Assembly: GCA_003427395.1 (NCBI GenBank)
Contig: BFEA01000094.1
Span: forward strand, 2,813,775-2,836,213
DNA length: 22,439 nucleotides
Direction: 5' to 3'
Source: Chara braunii
Lineage: Eukaryota; Streptophyta; Charophyceae; Charales; Characeae
The position numbers and the translations under genes were made by a program. Positions 1 through 9,326 of this stretch are shown here, in pieces (position 1 is the stretch's first letter; each line of letters starts with the position of its first letter). The notes below the pieces were generated by a model, which made no database searches, was not told where the DNA came from, and worked only from the letters and a program-made list of their open reading frames with translations.

Positions 1-107
1 TGATTTTTTTTTTTTTGTTGTTGCTTTTTTTGCCAGGGCCAGGGGTGCCGACCCCCGGCCCCCGGGACCCCCGCCGGGACCGCGGGGCCAGGGCTCGACA
101 ACCCTGG
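1..107 (-). repeat. T-rich tract plus GC-rich block, possible minus-strand retroelement 3' end
   Basis: A T-rich stretch at 1-31 is followed by a very GC-rich block at 31-107 made of short runs of C and G. It closes with a small hairpin, CCAGGG at 88-93 and CCCTGG at 102-107. Read on the minus strand this is a GC-rich body ending in an A-rich tail, as expected for a retroposon entering from the left edge. The window edge cuts it and I see no target duplication, so the assignment is tentative. A second small inverted repeat, ATGAGTC/GACTCAT, lies at 113-134. Confidence 0.3.
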
Positions 108-189
108 TTATAATGAGTCAGACTTGCGACTCATCTCTCTCATCTTCATATGTATCCTCAAATGTTCATGCATTTTCTTATACTGTCAT

Positions 190-377
190 CTATTTTAAAC
201 CTTTATCCTATCAAAACTCAAGGAAAAGAAACTTGTTCCTTTTTCTAAACCTTGTCTATTCTAAACCTTTATCCTATCAAAACTCAAGGAAAAGAAACTT
301 GTTCCTTTTTTTAAACCTTGTCTATTCTAAACCTTTATCCAATCAAAACTCAAGGAAAAGAAACTTATCCCTTTTTC
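190..377. repeat. 66-bp tandem repeat, about 2.8 copies
   Basis: Units start at 190, 256 and 322, giving a period of exactly 66 bp. They are nearly identical, and the third diverges only near its end. Because 66 is a multiple of three, the array stays open in one frame and gives an apparent 107-residue ORF (113-436) with a repeating KPLSYQNSRKRNLFLFLNLV-type unit. I read this ORF as a by-product of the period, since nothing outside the array supports a gene. Confidence 0.9.
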
Positions 378-2329
378 AGACTGCACTCTACTTATCCATG
401 TTCTCTCTTACCCAACAAACACCTCAATTTATCTAGAAGTTCATATGTCTACTTGTTTTTAATATAAGAAAATGATGGTCAACCCCAATACCCGATCGAG
501 CTCCACTCTGTCACCCTCAGATTATCTGCCTAGTGACGGCTACCAATCTTCCTTGTAAGTGAAACTTAGTAATTCCCAACTCAATGTACTTTGCTAGTAC
601 CTCGCAATCATCCCTGAAATTCCCTTCTTTTGTGTAAAAGAAGCAACCACTTCTGGTCTTATTGCTTCTGGCCTTCTTCTTGTGATGTTAAACTGAGGTT
701 TCTGCCTGATTCCCTGTTCCTACTGATGTCTCAAGGTCAGGCAACCCCCTCCTCTTGGTTCGTTCCTGCTGAAGTAAGATCAAACATTCACTCTTTCCTT
801 TTTTGACAAAGACTTTTTTTTTCCTTGCTCTCCTGCCTTTCCTTTGCCTCTCCTCTCCTTTCCGACATATTCTTGTTGCTCACTTTGCGGCAGCTGTCTC
901 AGGTAGCCTTAAGGGTCTCGCGAGCAGACTCCCACGTCTCAGTGTCAGCTCAATACCAAGTGTAACCCAAAATGATGATGAGATGTATATGGTTACTTTC
1001 ACAATTGCACTGTCTCCAACATCGTCGAAGCCAGATTCAATCCCAATAAAGATATCCTTATTCAAAGATGTACCCCACCAAGAAGTGATATACTCATTCT
1101 CCCTGACTCGTCTTGACAAGGACATCTCTAGTCCGCCCTCCTTTTCAATAGGCAAGACTATATTGGGGTCTTCCCTAGCATACGACATTCTGACTCTCTT
1201 TAGCTACCCCTAGGTCCTGTTCACACTGACAAACGTTCATCAAACACCTCCCATCACTTTACAGAGTCTCTCCTTCCTACAATATTCTTCCCAAAAGGTA
1301 ATATTCAGATCATACCTTACTACCCCTTTGCTAATTTCCAACGCCTAAGACCATTCAAAAGCAGGTCATAATAGTATATTGCGATAGTAATGCATTTGCG
1401 ATTTCTGAAGGTCATAAATTATTGTAATGACTGTTACTCATAGTGGGGATATACTGTCATAATAATCACAATAATTAATAATTATAATAGTTGAGTATGT
1501 AAATAGTTTTGACAAGCGAAGAGACAAGCCTAATAAGCATATGCATGCATTAGCGAGGACAAACTTATTGTATCTATTACGATCATAGACAACAGTCATG
1601 CTGTAGTCAATAAATTTTTTAATGATAATTGTTTTTGGATGCAAAAATAATGAGAGTACTACATTCTATTCCCTGACTTTAACAGGAGTATATTATGTCA
1701 AGGGGCAGTGTAATCCCCTAAAGGGATAACATCTAAGACTCTCGAGCCCCGCTCAAGGACGAAGCCTCACTGCTTCACCCTCCGATTTCAGTGTCCGTTC
1801 CTTGCAAACTTTTGCCAATTAGTAGACAACCCCACCGTCCACGTTCCAGGATGACATATCCTTTCTCGTGATGATGAACCCACTTGACACAAAGATAGTT
1901 GGGGAATCACCCCCTACCTCCTTGCGGCATATGCAGTAATTGTCTCCATCATAGACCATAGTCTAACAAGGTTCAAACACTTTCTTCCTTCTCAGTAGTA
2001 ATGTAGTCACCATTCCTCAACGGGTCATGTGACAACACCCCACTATGGACCAGAAACATAGTTCCGGCGCGGGTCTCACTACTACCTTAGAACACGGATT
2101 TATAGCTCCTTCAAGCCATCTGTCAGGGAAAGGATAACTTAGGATTGTAACTCCCCCAAGAGTAGATTCTACACATTGACCATCTCTCGAGAGAATCGCT
2201 TCTCTCATGAAGTTGATCAATCCATGCACCCCCGATCCCGCTTCGGACGTGGATTCTGCGTAGCTTCTCTATCCTTTATAAGGAGAGCAATCCAAACAAA
2301 CGAGCTCAAGTGAAATAAATATAGATGAA
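378..2329. other. Gene-poor DNA with no confident feature
   Basis: No recognisable protein, RNA gene or repeat family was found here apart from the entries listed inside it. The plus strand is pyrimidine-rich. The patch at about 1380-1640 is strongly AT-rich, with runs such as AATAATTAATAATTATAATAG. A 70-codon minus-strand frame (2229-2017) is open, but I recognise nothing in it. Confidence 0.5.
803..1213 (+). other. Open frame with signal-like N-terminus, opposed by an antisense ORF
   Basis: A 136-codon frame begins with Lys3 followed by a hydrophobic stretch (FFFLALLPFLCLSS), which resembles a secretion signal. It continues with alternating hydrophobic and polar residues that could form beta strands. 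A 102-codon frame lies antisense to it at 1188-880 and looks equally protein-like, for example SLNKDIFIGIESGFDD. I recognise neither. Both could be chance, or one could be a decayed exon or viral/transposon fragment. No intron signals, promoter or homologous second copy in the window decides the strand. Confidence 0.2.
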
Positions 2330-2620
2330 TAGCGAAACGCGATTAGCTCAGACGGATGAATTTAAGTGCACAGTCTAGAATAAATAAACTCAGATTGACA
2401 ACTCAAGCAATTAACCATGAATAAAATGCATCAGATAGATAGTTTCACGTGAATAGGTTTAAAATAGACTGACATGAATGGATGATTTTTAAATGGATAA
2501 TCTCAAGTCAATGGTCTTAAGAGAATGAATTTAAGCGCTTAGATTCAACTGGGTATATTCAAGCAGATGGTCCAGGGTGGATGAGTTTAAGCAACTATCC
2601 TCATGCCTGAATATAGTCAC
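2330..2620. repeat. Degenerate short repeats around a GATGAATTTAAG-like motif
   Basis: Variants of one short motif recur at loose intervals of roughly 20-40 bp: ggatgaatttaag, gaatgaatttaag, ggatgagtttaag, tggataatctcaag and similar. This may be a very old minisatellite. The spacing is irregular and I could not define a fixed unit, so confidence is low. Confidence 0.3.
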
Positions 2621-5190
2621 CAAGTTGAACATAAACAAAATGGTTTGACACCTACTTCCTCACTGCCTCACTGACTACACTTAGGATTATGTGCCTCTTC
2701 TTGAAAGCACTACAATTGGCATAATAAGTTGTTCTATCCATTCTGTTCGTCCCTTTTTTGTGGATTCTGTCAGACTTCTGATTAAACAAGCATCCATCCG
2801 TAAACTTTTGCTCGCAAGTACAACCTTTAGACTAACAAAAAGTCTAAATGAGACAATTCACGTGCACGAGTCACTCAATCCACCTCTATTTCCCATCTCA
2901 CTTGTCTTACACTTCAAATTTCTAGTTTGATACGTGCTTAAATTAGCACATTACCACCTTCTTCAACTTCTATCTCCTAGCTAAATCACCGGACTCTACT
3001 TATTGACAATAAGTACCATATGCATCTCTCACCTACCCTCACCTTCTAAAGTCACTCCCCTAGAGATCCTGACATCTTTCTCACTACACCTGCCTATCCT
3101 TAACTCCTTCACATGTCAATCATTGACTCTCTTAAATGCTCGTTCAATGCTTCATATAATTTTCTTGTACAACAAGTAGGAAATCAACCCGCAAATCTCT
3201 AGTCGACATAATAAGATCATGACAAGGGAGATGCACAATCTCCGGTCGAATGATGCGGATTGAGAAACGACAGAAGGATCAGGAATGTGAGGTGTTGACT
3301 GGAACTCTGGTTGGCGGGAGTGAGGAAAGACGGTTAATTGTTTTGTTCTTGAGCAGAGGAAGAAGACTCGAAGCGACGACGACTTGGTGACTCACAACGC
3401 AGAGGTGAGGTGCCGTAATGCCTCTCACATTTGTAATACGCCATCTTCCCTGGAAACGGGGTACGCTCACTCTACTCGTCCTGATGCCTACGAGACTCTA
3501 CCCCTTCTTCTTTCTCTTCTAGCCCTTTATCTTCCTTTTTCCAATCCTCCCACTCTTTGGTCAAATTTATAGGTCTCTCGGCAGCCTTCCCTTACCTTCC
3601 ACTTCTTTCTCTCCCAGTACCAGTCCCGCGGCTTTAGGGTGTCATATTAATGTGAAGACAATCGTTAGGCAATAGATCCCTTAAAGTTATCTAACCCAAT
3701 ACCGTCGGTCTTTGAGAGATTCTAGATAATCTCAAATTACTATCAATATAATTCTCCTCCTTCCACTTTCTAGGGTGACCCTTCGCACAAGTTGTCGCTG
3801 ACTGTCGCCTTACTTGTACCACCTATTCGCTCCTAGTATTTATTCCGTTTTATAAATCCTCAAGTGATTTATATGCTATGACCACCCTTGCGTACTCCCC
3901 ACTCAGAATCCTTGGTCAAATTATATTCTGGTAAGTAGATTAGAGTTGTCGTTTTGCCTAGATCATCGACTTACCATACCCGTGTTCGTTCACTGAGGAC
4001 CTCGGCTAGGAAGCGAAATCCCTGGCAACGGCGTCACCTGTCGCGCGCGGTGGTTCCACACCCAGACGCAGAGTAAATTTTTGTGTCGGACCTCACGGTC
4101 GTGTCACGCAGGAGTCATTTTGTCAAGTTAACGAAACACCACTCCGACCGTGCGCGCATGCTATATCTCTTGCGACTCCCTACGACANGTTAGGGATCCC
4201 GCGAGGTACAACATACCTCCACCTGCGGGAGCTGTCACCATCCCTTAGGTGAGCGTATCCCTGCTGAGCTACTGACCCACGTGNGAAGGCTTTTATATGC
4301 AATCACAGAGGTAGGTCAGNCGAGGGCGTTTTCTCGATCGTCGTAGCATAGGCATATGCGCGGTAGAACGCCTTAAGACTGACCCGTATATCGTGCCCGA
4401 AGGTGCTAACTTTCTCGGACCGACTATCTAATCAGGTCGACTTTTCCGGACAGTCTTCCACGCTTAGCGAACTATGATAATGACTCTATGTCTCCTTTGT
4501 TGACCTTATGAGAAAANTCAGAGTCAAGCCCCTTTGTAATCTCTCATTCTCAAAGAAACCTAGACAAATGACTTCCTAAGCTCCAACCATCTTATGATCT
4601 CATTCACAGATATGATATATATAAGTATGTATGTAAGTCAGGGGAGCTGAATGAGCGGTAGACCTCACTTTCATAATTGTGATGCCCGCGCGGTCAGGAA
4701 GTTATCGTCCAAGAGGCAACCCCCCCCTTTGGGAGGCCGAGCGAGAGCCTCAACCTTACTTGCAGTATACGAGTAANGTTAGAGGTAAAACTCGAGCAAG
4801 CGTGGCAATCCGAGCACTACTGCAACCTGATAATCATACATTTTCAATCGCCCCGACCATACGGTCGGAGCGTATATTAATTCATCCTGACTAATGTACC
4901 AACGATTAAGTCTCAGTGCGTGTGTCGTAGATCTACCCGACACAATACTAACCCGATCAAACCCTCGGCCCCTTCTGTCGACGGGGCATTACTACCGATC
5001 GTAATCATCACAACGCGCGTCATAACAACGCGCGCACATACTTTCGAAATTTTATCACCAATTCGTCCTTGGCTTTAACGGACTAGGAAATCTTTTCAAG
5101 TGTCACGACAAAGCGTGCACATCCTTTTCATCCCAAACTGGTTCCGTCATGGTAGCCGACGCCGTCACTGTGTCGCATTGAAAAGCATGG
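2621..5190. other. Gene-poor DNA; ambiguous bases at 4188-4777
   Basis: No gene, RNA or repeat could be supported. Five single ambiguous bases occur at 4188, 4284, 4320, 4517 and 4777, so the consensus in this part is probably weak and short ORFs here should not be trusted. Small ORFs at 2691-2930, 3384-3572 and 4679-4894 show no recognisable motif. A CCCTGGCAACGGCG string near 4020 is reminiscent of plant Gypsy-type LTR/leader sequence, but no LTR pair, integrase or protease accompanies it. Confidence 0.5.
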
Positions 5191-5191
5191 T

Positions 5192-5215
5192 CAAATACCC
5201 TTGTAAGGGTATTTG
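5192..5215. repeat. Perfect 11-bp inverted repeat just upstream of LINE-A
   Basis: CAAATACCCTT is followed by a 2-nt centre and its exact reverse complement. It ends about 10 bp before the duplicated segment of LINE-A begins. It could be a chance hairpin, a remnant of another element, or part of the LINE 5' region. The ACCCTTGTAAGGGT centre resembles the hairpins at the ends of the 17987-19210 transposon. Confidence 0.65.
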
Positions 5216-5225
5216 GTCCGACAAT

Positions 5226-5605
5226 GGGATATTGGGATGATGCAAAGACAGTGTTAATGCATAGTCCACGAATCCTGACCACGCTGGAAAAACATGACAC
5301 CATCTCGGACATAGGCTGGATGGAGGTAGGAGCAACAATTGTTTTTGTAGTTAACGAATTTCTCGATAAAATCGAGCAATTTGCTAAAACGCGAACGCTA
5401 ACACAGGATTCTGCCACCACCTAGGATCAAACGTTCATTCACGAAGACCTTGCATGGCCCAAATCCCTAGTCCACGAACTGTGTAACACACTCTATATAT
5501 CTGACCCTGGTCCTGGACCTGGTCCATCCACATAGTCTGGTCCCATTGGCTGCCCTCAATTACGACTTGGAGTAGCCCCCCGCTGTCAAAATGAGTCTGC
5601 CAAGG
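5226..5605 (+). repeat. LINE-A internal duplication, copy 1
   Basis: This 380-bp segment matches 6496-6865 almost base for base, at an offset of 1270 falling to 1260 because copy 2 lacks 10 bp near 6607. In copy 1 the frame from ATG 5224 reads GYWDDAKTVLMHSP...TLTQDSATT and stops at a TAG (5422-5424). The same frame then continues as DQTFIHEDLAWPKS up to another TAG (5533-5535), which is CAG in copy 2. The segment ends with ATG AGT CTG CCA AGG, and that ATG (5591) opens the Q-rich frame. It may be a tandem 5' unit or an ORF1 fragment left by recombination between two copies. Confidence 0.9.
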
Positions 5606-6609
5606 CACCCCCCCTGTCTGCAACAGCAACTGCTGCCACATGATCTTCTCCAACAACAACAACTGCCTATACAAGAGCAGATGCAGATGCAGGGTGTGTA
5701 GCTGGGGGAAGATCAAGGACAAGGACAAGGACAAAAGCAACAACAACAGAACATATATTTGTTCCCGCCACCTCTTCCACTGCCACCATTCCAGCACTTG
5801 CAACACAGCCAACCGCATCAACTACAAATGGGGCAGGAGACTGAACAAAACCTCCAATACCTGCAACCCAACCAACTACAACATCAACATTAACAACAGA
5901 CCCACGACTGGTTGGTGTTGGAAATGTAAAGGCAGGTGCAACAACAACAACAACAACAACAGTTGCAACAAGGCTACATTGAAGAACAACTCCGGATGCT
6001 GCTACAAGCACAACTGGCCCAGAACCACAGACAACATCAGCATGAGCTCCTGATGCAACAACAGCAAACACTACAGCACCTTCACCTCCATCGACAACAG
6101 CAACTCTGCTGGCAGCATAAAAAAATACTGCAGCAACAGCAACAACAACTTCAAGTTTTTTGGCATCTAGAACTCGAGAGGCAGACAATGCTGCGGGCTC
6201 AGGAACACCAGAGCCAGCCTGGCCTCCAAATTCACCCCTGCCTGGCCCTGCCGACCTCGGACCAGCAGAACCTTCCAAGACCCGGGGATGGCCCCCAGCA
6301 GATGGACACTTCAGCACCTGCAGATGATGAAGTGGTTGAAAAGCACGCACCCTCCCCGAACGATTATGAAATGGAAACAGTGCACATGCTTTCCAATAAT
6401 GAAGAGGTGAAACAAAAACTCTGCTTCTTGACTGAATGGATTATGATGAAAATTTTCTCGCTTACAGATGATAATCCGGTGGACAAACAAAAAACGGGAT
6501 ATTGGGATGATGCAAAGACAGTGCTAATGCATAGTCCACAAATTCTGGCCACGGTGGAAAAACATGACACAATCTCGGATATAGACTGGATGGAGGTGGG
6601 AGCAGCGTA
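5591..6609 (+). pseudogene. LINE-A ORF1, N-terminal part: polyglutamine-rich protein, broken
   Basis: From ATG 5591 the frame reads MSLPRHPPCL and then a very glutamine-rich region of about 190 codons, with CAA/CAG runs of up to seven or eight codons (for example at about 5939-5962). A mixed acidic segment follows (MDTSAPADDEVVEKHAPSP, then EVKQKLCFLTEWIMMKIF), and then the GYWDDAKTVLMHSP block shared with the upstream duplicate. Three in-frame stops interrupt the Q-rich part: TAG 5699, TAA 5891 and TAA 5927. All are one C-to-T change from Gln codons. A 10-bp deletion near 6607 relative to the duplicate shifts the frame and ends it at TAG 6608. I do not recognise the fold. By position it should be the RNA-binding/gag-like protein of the LINE, but no CCHC knuckle or RRM is evident. 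Confidence 0.6.
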
Positions 6610-6865
6610 GTTAACGAATTTCACGATAAAATTGAGCAATTTGCTAAAACGCGAACACTAACACAGGATTCTGCCACCACCTAGGATCAAACGTTCATTC
6701 ACGAAGGCCTTGCATGGCCCAAATCCCTGGCCCAAGAACTGTGTAACACACTCTATATATCTGGCCCTAGTCCTAGACCTGGTCCATCCACACAGTCTGG
6801 TCTCGTTGGCTGCCCTCAATTACAACTTGGAGTAGCCCCCCGCTGTCAAAATGAGTCTGCCAAGG
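6496..6865 (+). repeat. LINE-A internal duplication, copy 2
   Basis: This is the 370-bp counterpart of 5226-5605, embedded in ORF1 rather than in front of it. A 10-bp deletion near 6607 removes codons that copy 1 retains (TIVFVVNEF against a broken VNEF). It shares with copy 1 the TAG after TLTQDSATT (here 6682-6684) but keeps CAG at the position of copy 1's second stop. After the shared end it goes on into ESAKEKHSTQLAL rather than into polyglutamine. Confidence 0.9.
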
Positions 6866-7845
6866 AAAAACACTCCACACAACTGGCACTGAGCCACACG
6901 CAAAACCAGGGGCTGCCCCAGCGGGGGCTAACCCCCCCACCCCCACCCCGGCACAGACTTCGTCATAAGGATATAATAGATGACGAGGACACGTCTGATG
7001 AGGACACATCTGAACAAGAGCCAAAACAGGACTCACCGGTGTCGCTACCGATACAACCAATGAAACTGAAAGACATGGTGAGGCTAAAAGTGGACGACAG
7101 TGCCTCAGTGCCAATCCCCCCGGGAGTGATCCTTTTTCCTCTGTCAAGGCAGGACAGAGATAGAGAATGACGCCTGGGTCTCAGACCACCTCAACATCAC
7201 CCACAACAACCTTCAGACCAGGCCGGACTGACTTTGGATGGATGGAGAGGAAAACCTTCCACAACGGTCATTCTCAAGAGATTGAAATACTGGCTTAAAG
7301 AGACCTCCACGATGGGAGTAAGGGGTGTTGTGCTCCCCAAGACCCTGTCCTTCCCAGAAGGAGTAATCCCTGTGATCCTGTTAGTCGATTAGCGCACTGT
7401 CGGTCATTCGACAACCTCTGACTTCCAATGGTTCGCTCATCGACAGCTGATGCACCTCTCAATGGATCAAATTCAAACCAGCTTTGTGTGGACACACATC
7501 AGGATTACCATGTTCCTTCAAATCTTCCTGGAAGACAACGTCCTGGAAGAACACCACCAATGGGATGACCCCCAGTTCATCCTCTCCATCAAATGCAAAG
7601 AATAGAAATGCACACACTCTCAACACCAACACCTCACCCGATGGAAAACAACGCCACACAGCGACATACTGCCCCCCCACAGAATTCTCATGATCTTCAC
7701 CACCAACTTGTCATTGACGCCACATAATCGAACCTCCCCCCCCCTTCACCTCCCCCAATGCACGCCCCCTCGCAAGGGGCCCCACACACAACCCCGCCTC
7801 AACCCTCGCAACGCCCCCCATCCCCCCCTGTTTTCCCCCGGGTGA
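6610..7845 (+). pseudogene. LINE-A ORF1, C-terminal part, broken
   Basis: Frame from 6610: VNEFHDKIEQFAKTRTLTQD, TAG 6682, then DQTFIHEGLAWPKSLAQELC..., a Pro-rich stretch, an acidic stretch (DIIDDEDTSDEDTSEQEPKQ) and TGA at 7168. The same frame goes on with a clearly protein-like stretch, RLKYWLKETSTMGVRGVVLP...FPEGVIPVILLVD, TAG 7390, then TSFVWTHIRITMFLQIFLED...WDDPQFILSIKCKE, TAG 7603, and a Pro-rich tail to TGA 7843. The block around 7270-7600 could be the ORF1 core domain (a DUF4283- or RRM-like fold is possible, not shown). It overlaps the start of ORF2 by about 90 nt if the last stop is the real one. Confidence 0.5.
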
Positions 7846-9326
7846 GGAAGCAACCACAATGGGCGGCAAGGCTTGCCAGAGCAGATTTTGACATTCGATC
7901 ATTAAATGTCAATGACCTTATACAGGCATCATCATCCAAAAAAGAAGCCATATGGAATCAACTGAAATGCCAAGATACGAGCAACTCGCCAGACGCTGTT
8001 TGTGTGTAGGAAACGCACCTGCAGAATACGCCGCCACACCTGGCCAAAGCACGAACAATTTGGCCCTACACATCCTTCGTTGCACCGACCACAGATAGGG
8101 CGTCTGCAGAAGTGGCAATTTGGCTGCCTCCCTCCTCCAGGCTCACACCTATTACATATGATTATGATAAAAGGCAAGGCAGATGGGTGTTCCTCAAAGC
8201 GTCCTTCCAAGAGGAGGTCTTCTATCTTGTGTGTGTCTACGCGCCCAATGACCCAACAGCCCGACTGGATTTGTGGCTCATGCTTCATCAACACCTACCA
8301 CACGCCGCTCCGATTATAATGGTAGGCGACTTTAATACCACTTTGGGCCTGGATATGGATCGAAGGTCGTCGTCTCAACGACCACAGCTTGTCGGGACCC
8401 CACCAGTCCAGACCGCGGAAGATGTTATAATGCTCAAACAACTCATGCTAGATAGACAATTAGAAGACGCTTTTAGACACCTCCACCCAGCCCAGAAGGC
8501 TTATACCTGCCTGTCCTCAAGAGGACAACATGGAGTAGCCAACTCTAGAATCGATCTCACACTACTGTCCAAGGATCTTGCAGGCCTCATTATCTTTGCT
8601 GACATTGCAGTCATCAACCCGTGCAAATCCTTTGACCACAAAATGGTCACCTTAGGCCTGTCGTTTCACAATCATGTCCAAAGGGGTCTGGGGTTCTTCA
8701 AGTTCAACACCTCCATTCGCCCCCTCTCCAAATTCAAAGATATGGTAGACTCCTTCTGGCGATACTGGCAATCCAAGAAGCCAACATCAGGGGAGAGGGT
8801 GTCATGGTTCAATGATGGTATTGCACAACTGAGGGAACGAACCAAAAAGTTCTCCATTCAACACACCAGAGACCGCAAAGTTGTCATGGACAGCCTTATG
8901 CGGGAATTGGAGGACTGGGATGAACAACTCACGAGGGACCCGATCCACCAGCCCACCTACGAGGAGCTGCAAAAAGCAAGGGACCACCTCCAAGCCTATA
9001 TAGACCAACAAACACAAGCCTGGAGGATCCATGTTGAAGTCAAAAAGGACCATACAGATGGAACAAAGGCAAAAGCGAGATCGAGTGTCAATACAGTCCC
9101 GAGATTGAAACACCCTTTTGAAGTGAATGCTCCGGACGTTGTAAACTCCTTTGCCATAGTGGACTATGCCTCAAAATACTACCAGAAGTTGTTCACCTCA
9201 GAAACTCCCCACAAACCCCCGGATACAGTTCTCCAAGCAAGGGAACAACTCCTCCAAGCTCTACAGACACGACTAACATCCCCCAGAGGGAAGAATTGGA
9301 CAGCCCAATCACACTGGGGGAAATGA
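7758..9326 (+). pseudogene. LINE-A ORF2, N-terminal part: EEP (APE-like) endonuclease, one nonsense codon
   Basis: One frame runs from ATG 7758 to TGA 9324-9326 with a single internal TAG at 8007. The endonuclease nicks target DNA to prime reverse transcription. Family landmarks appear in order: Asn in SLNVNDL (about 7893-7917), Glu in ETHL (8010-8021), VYAPND (about 8235-8252), GDFN (8325-8336), RID (about 8547-8555) and DH (8634-8639). These cover the usual N, E, D/N, D and H catalytic positions. The TAG replaces the residue just before ETHL, normally Gln in this motif, so the ancestral codon was very likely CAG. The frame then carries the linker towards RT (QPTYEELQKARDHLQAYIDQ), which matches the minus-strand copy except for a 7-residue gap after DGT. 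Confidence 0.85.

Noticed and set aside
190-377. CRISPR-like array
   Set aside because: Units are contiguous with no unique spacers, so this is a plain tandem repeat; the context is eukaryotic.
113-436. 107-residue ORF with repeating 22-residue unit
   Set aside because: It is fully explained by a 66-bp tandem repeat whose period is divisible by three.
2338-2375. A-box-like GATTAGCTCAGACGG suggesting a tRNA
   Set aside because: No B box follows at tRNA spacing and no cloverleaf forms.
4010-4080. CCTGGCAACGGCG string resembling plant Gypsy LTR/leader sequence
   Set aside because: No LTR pair, primer-binding site, protease or integrase was found nearby.
5667-6350. 227-residue minus-strand ORF rich in Val and Ala
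   Set aside because: It is the shadow of CAA/CAG repeats in the plus-strand Gln-rich frame.
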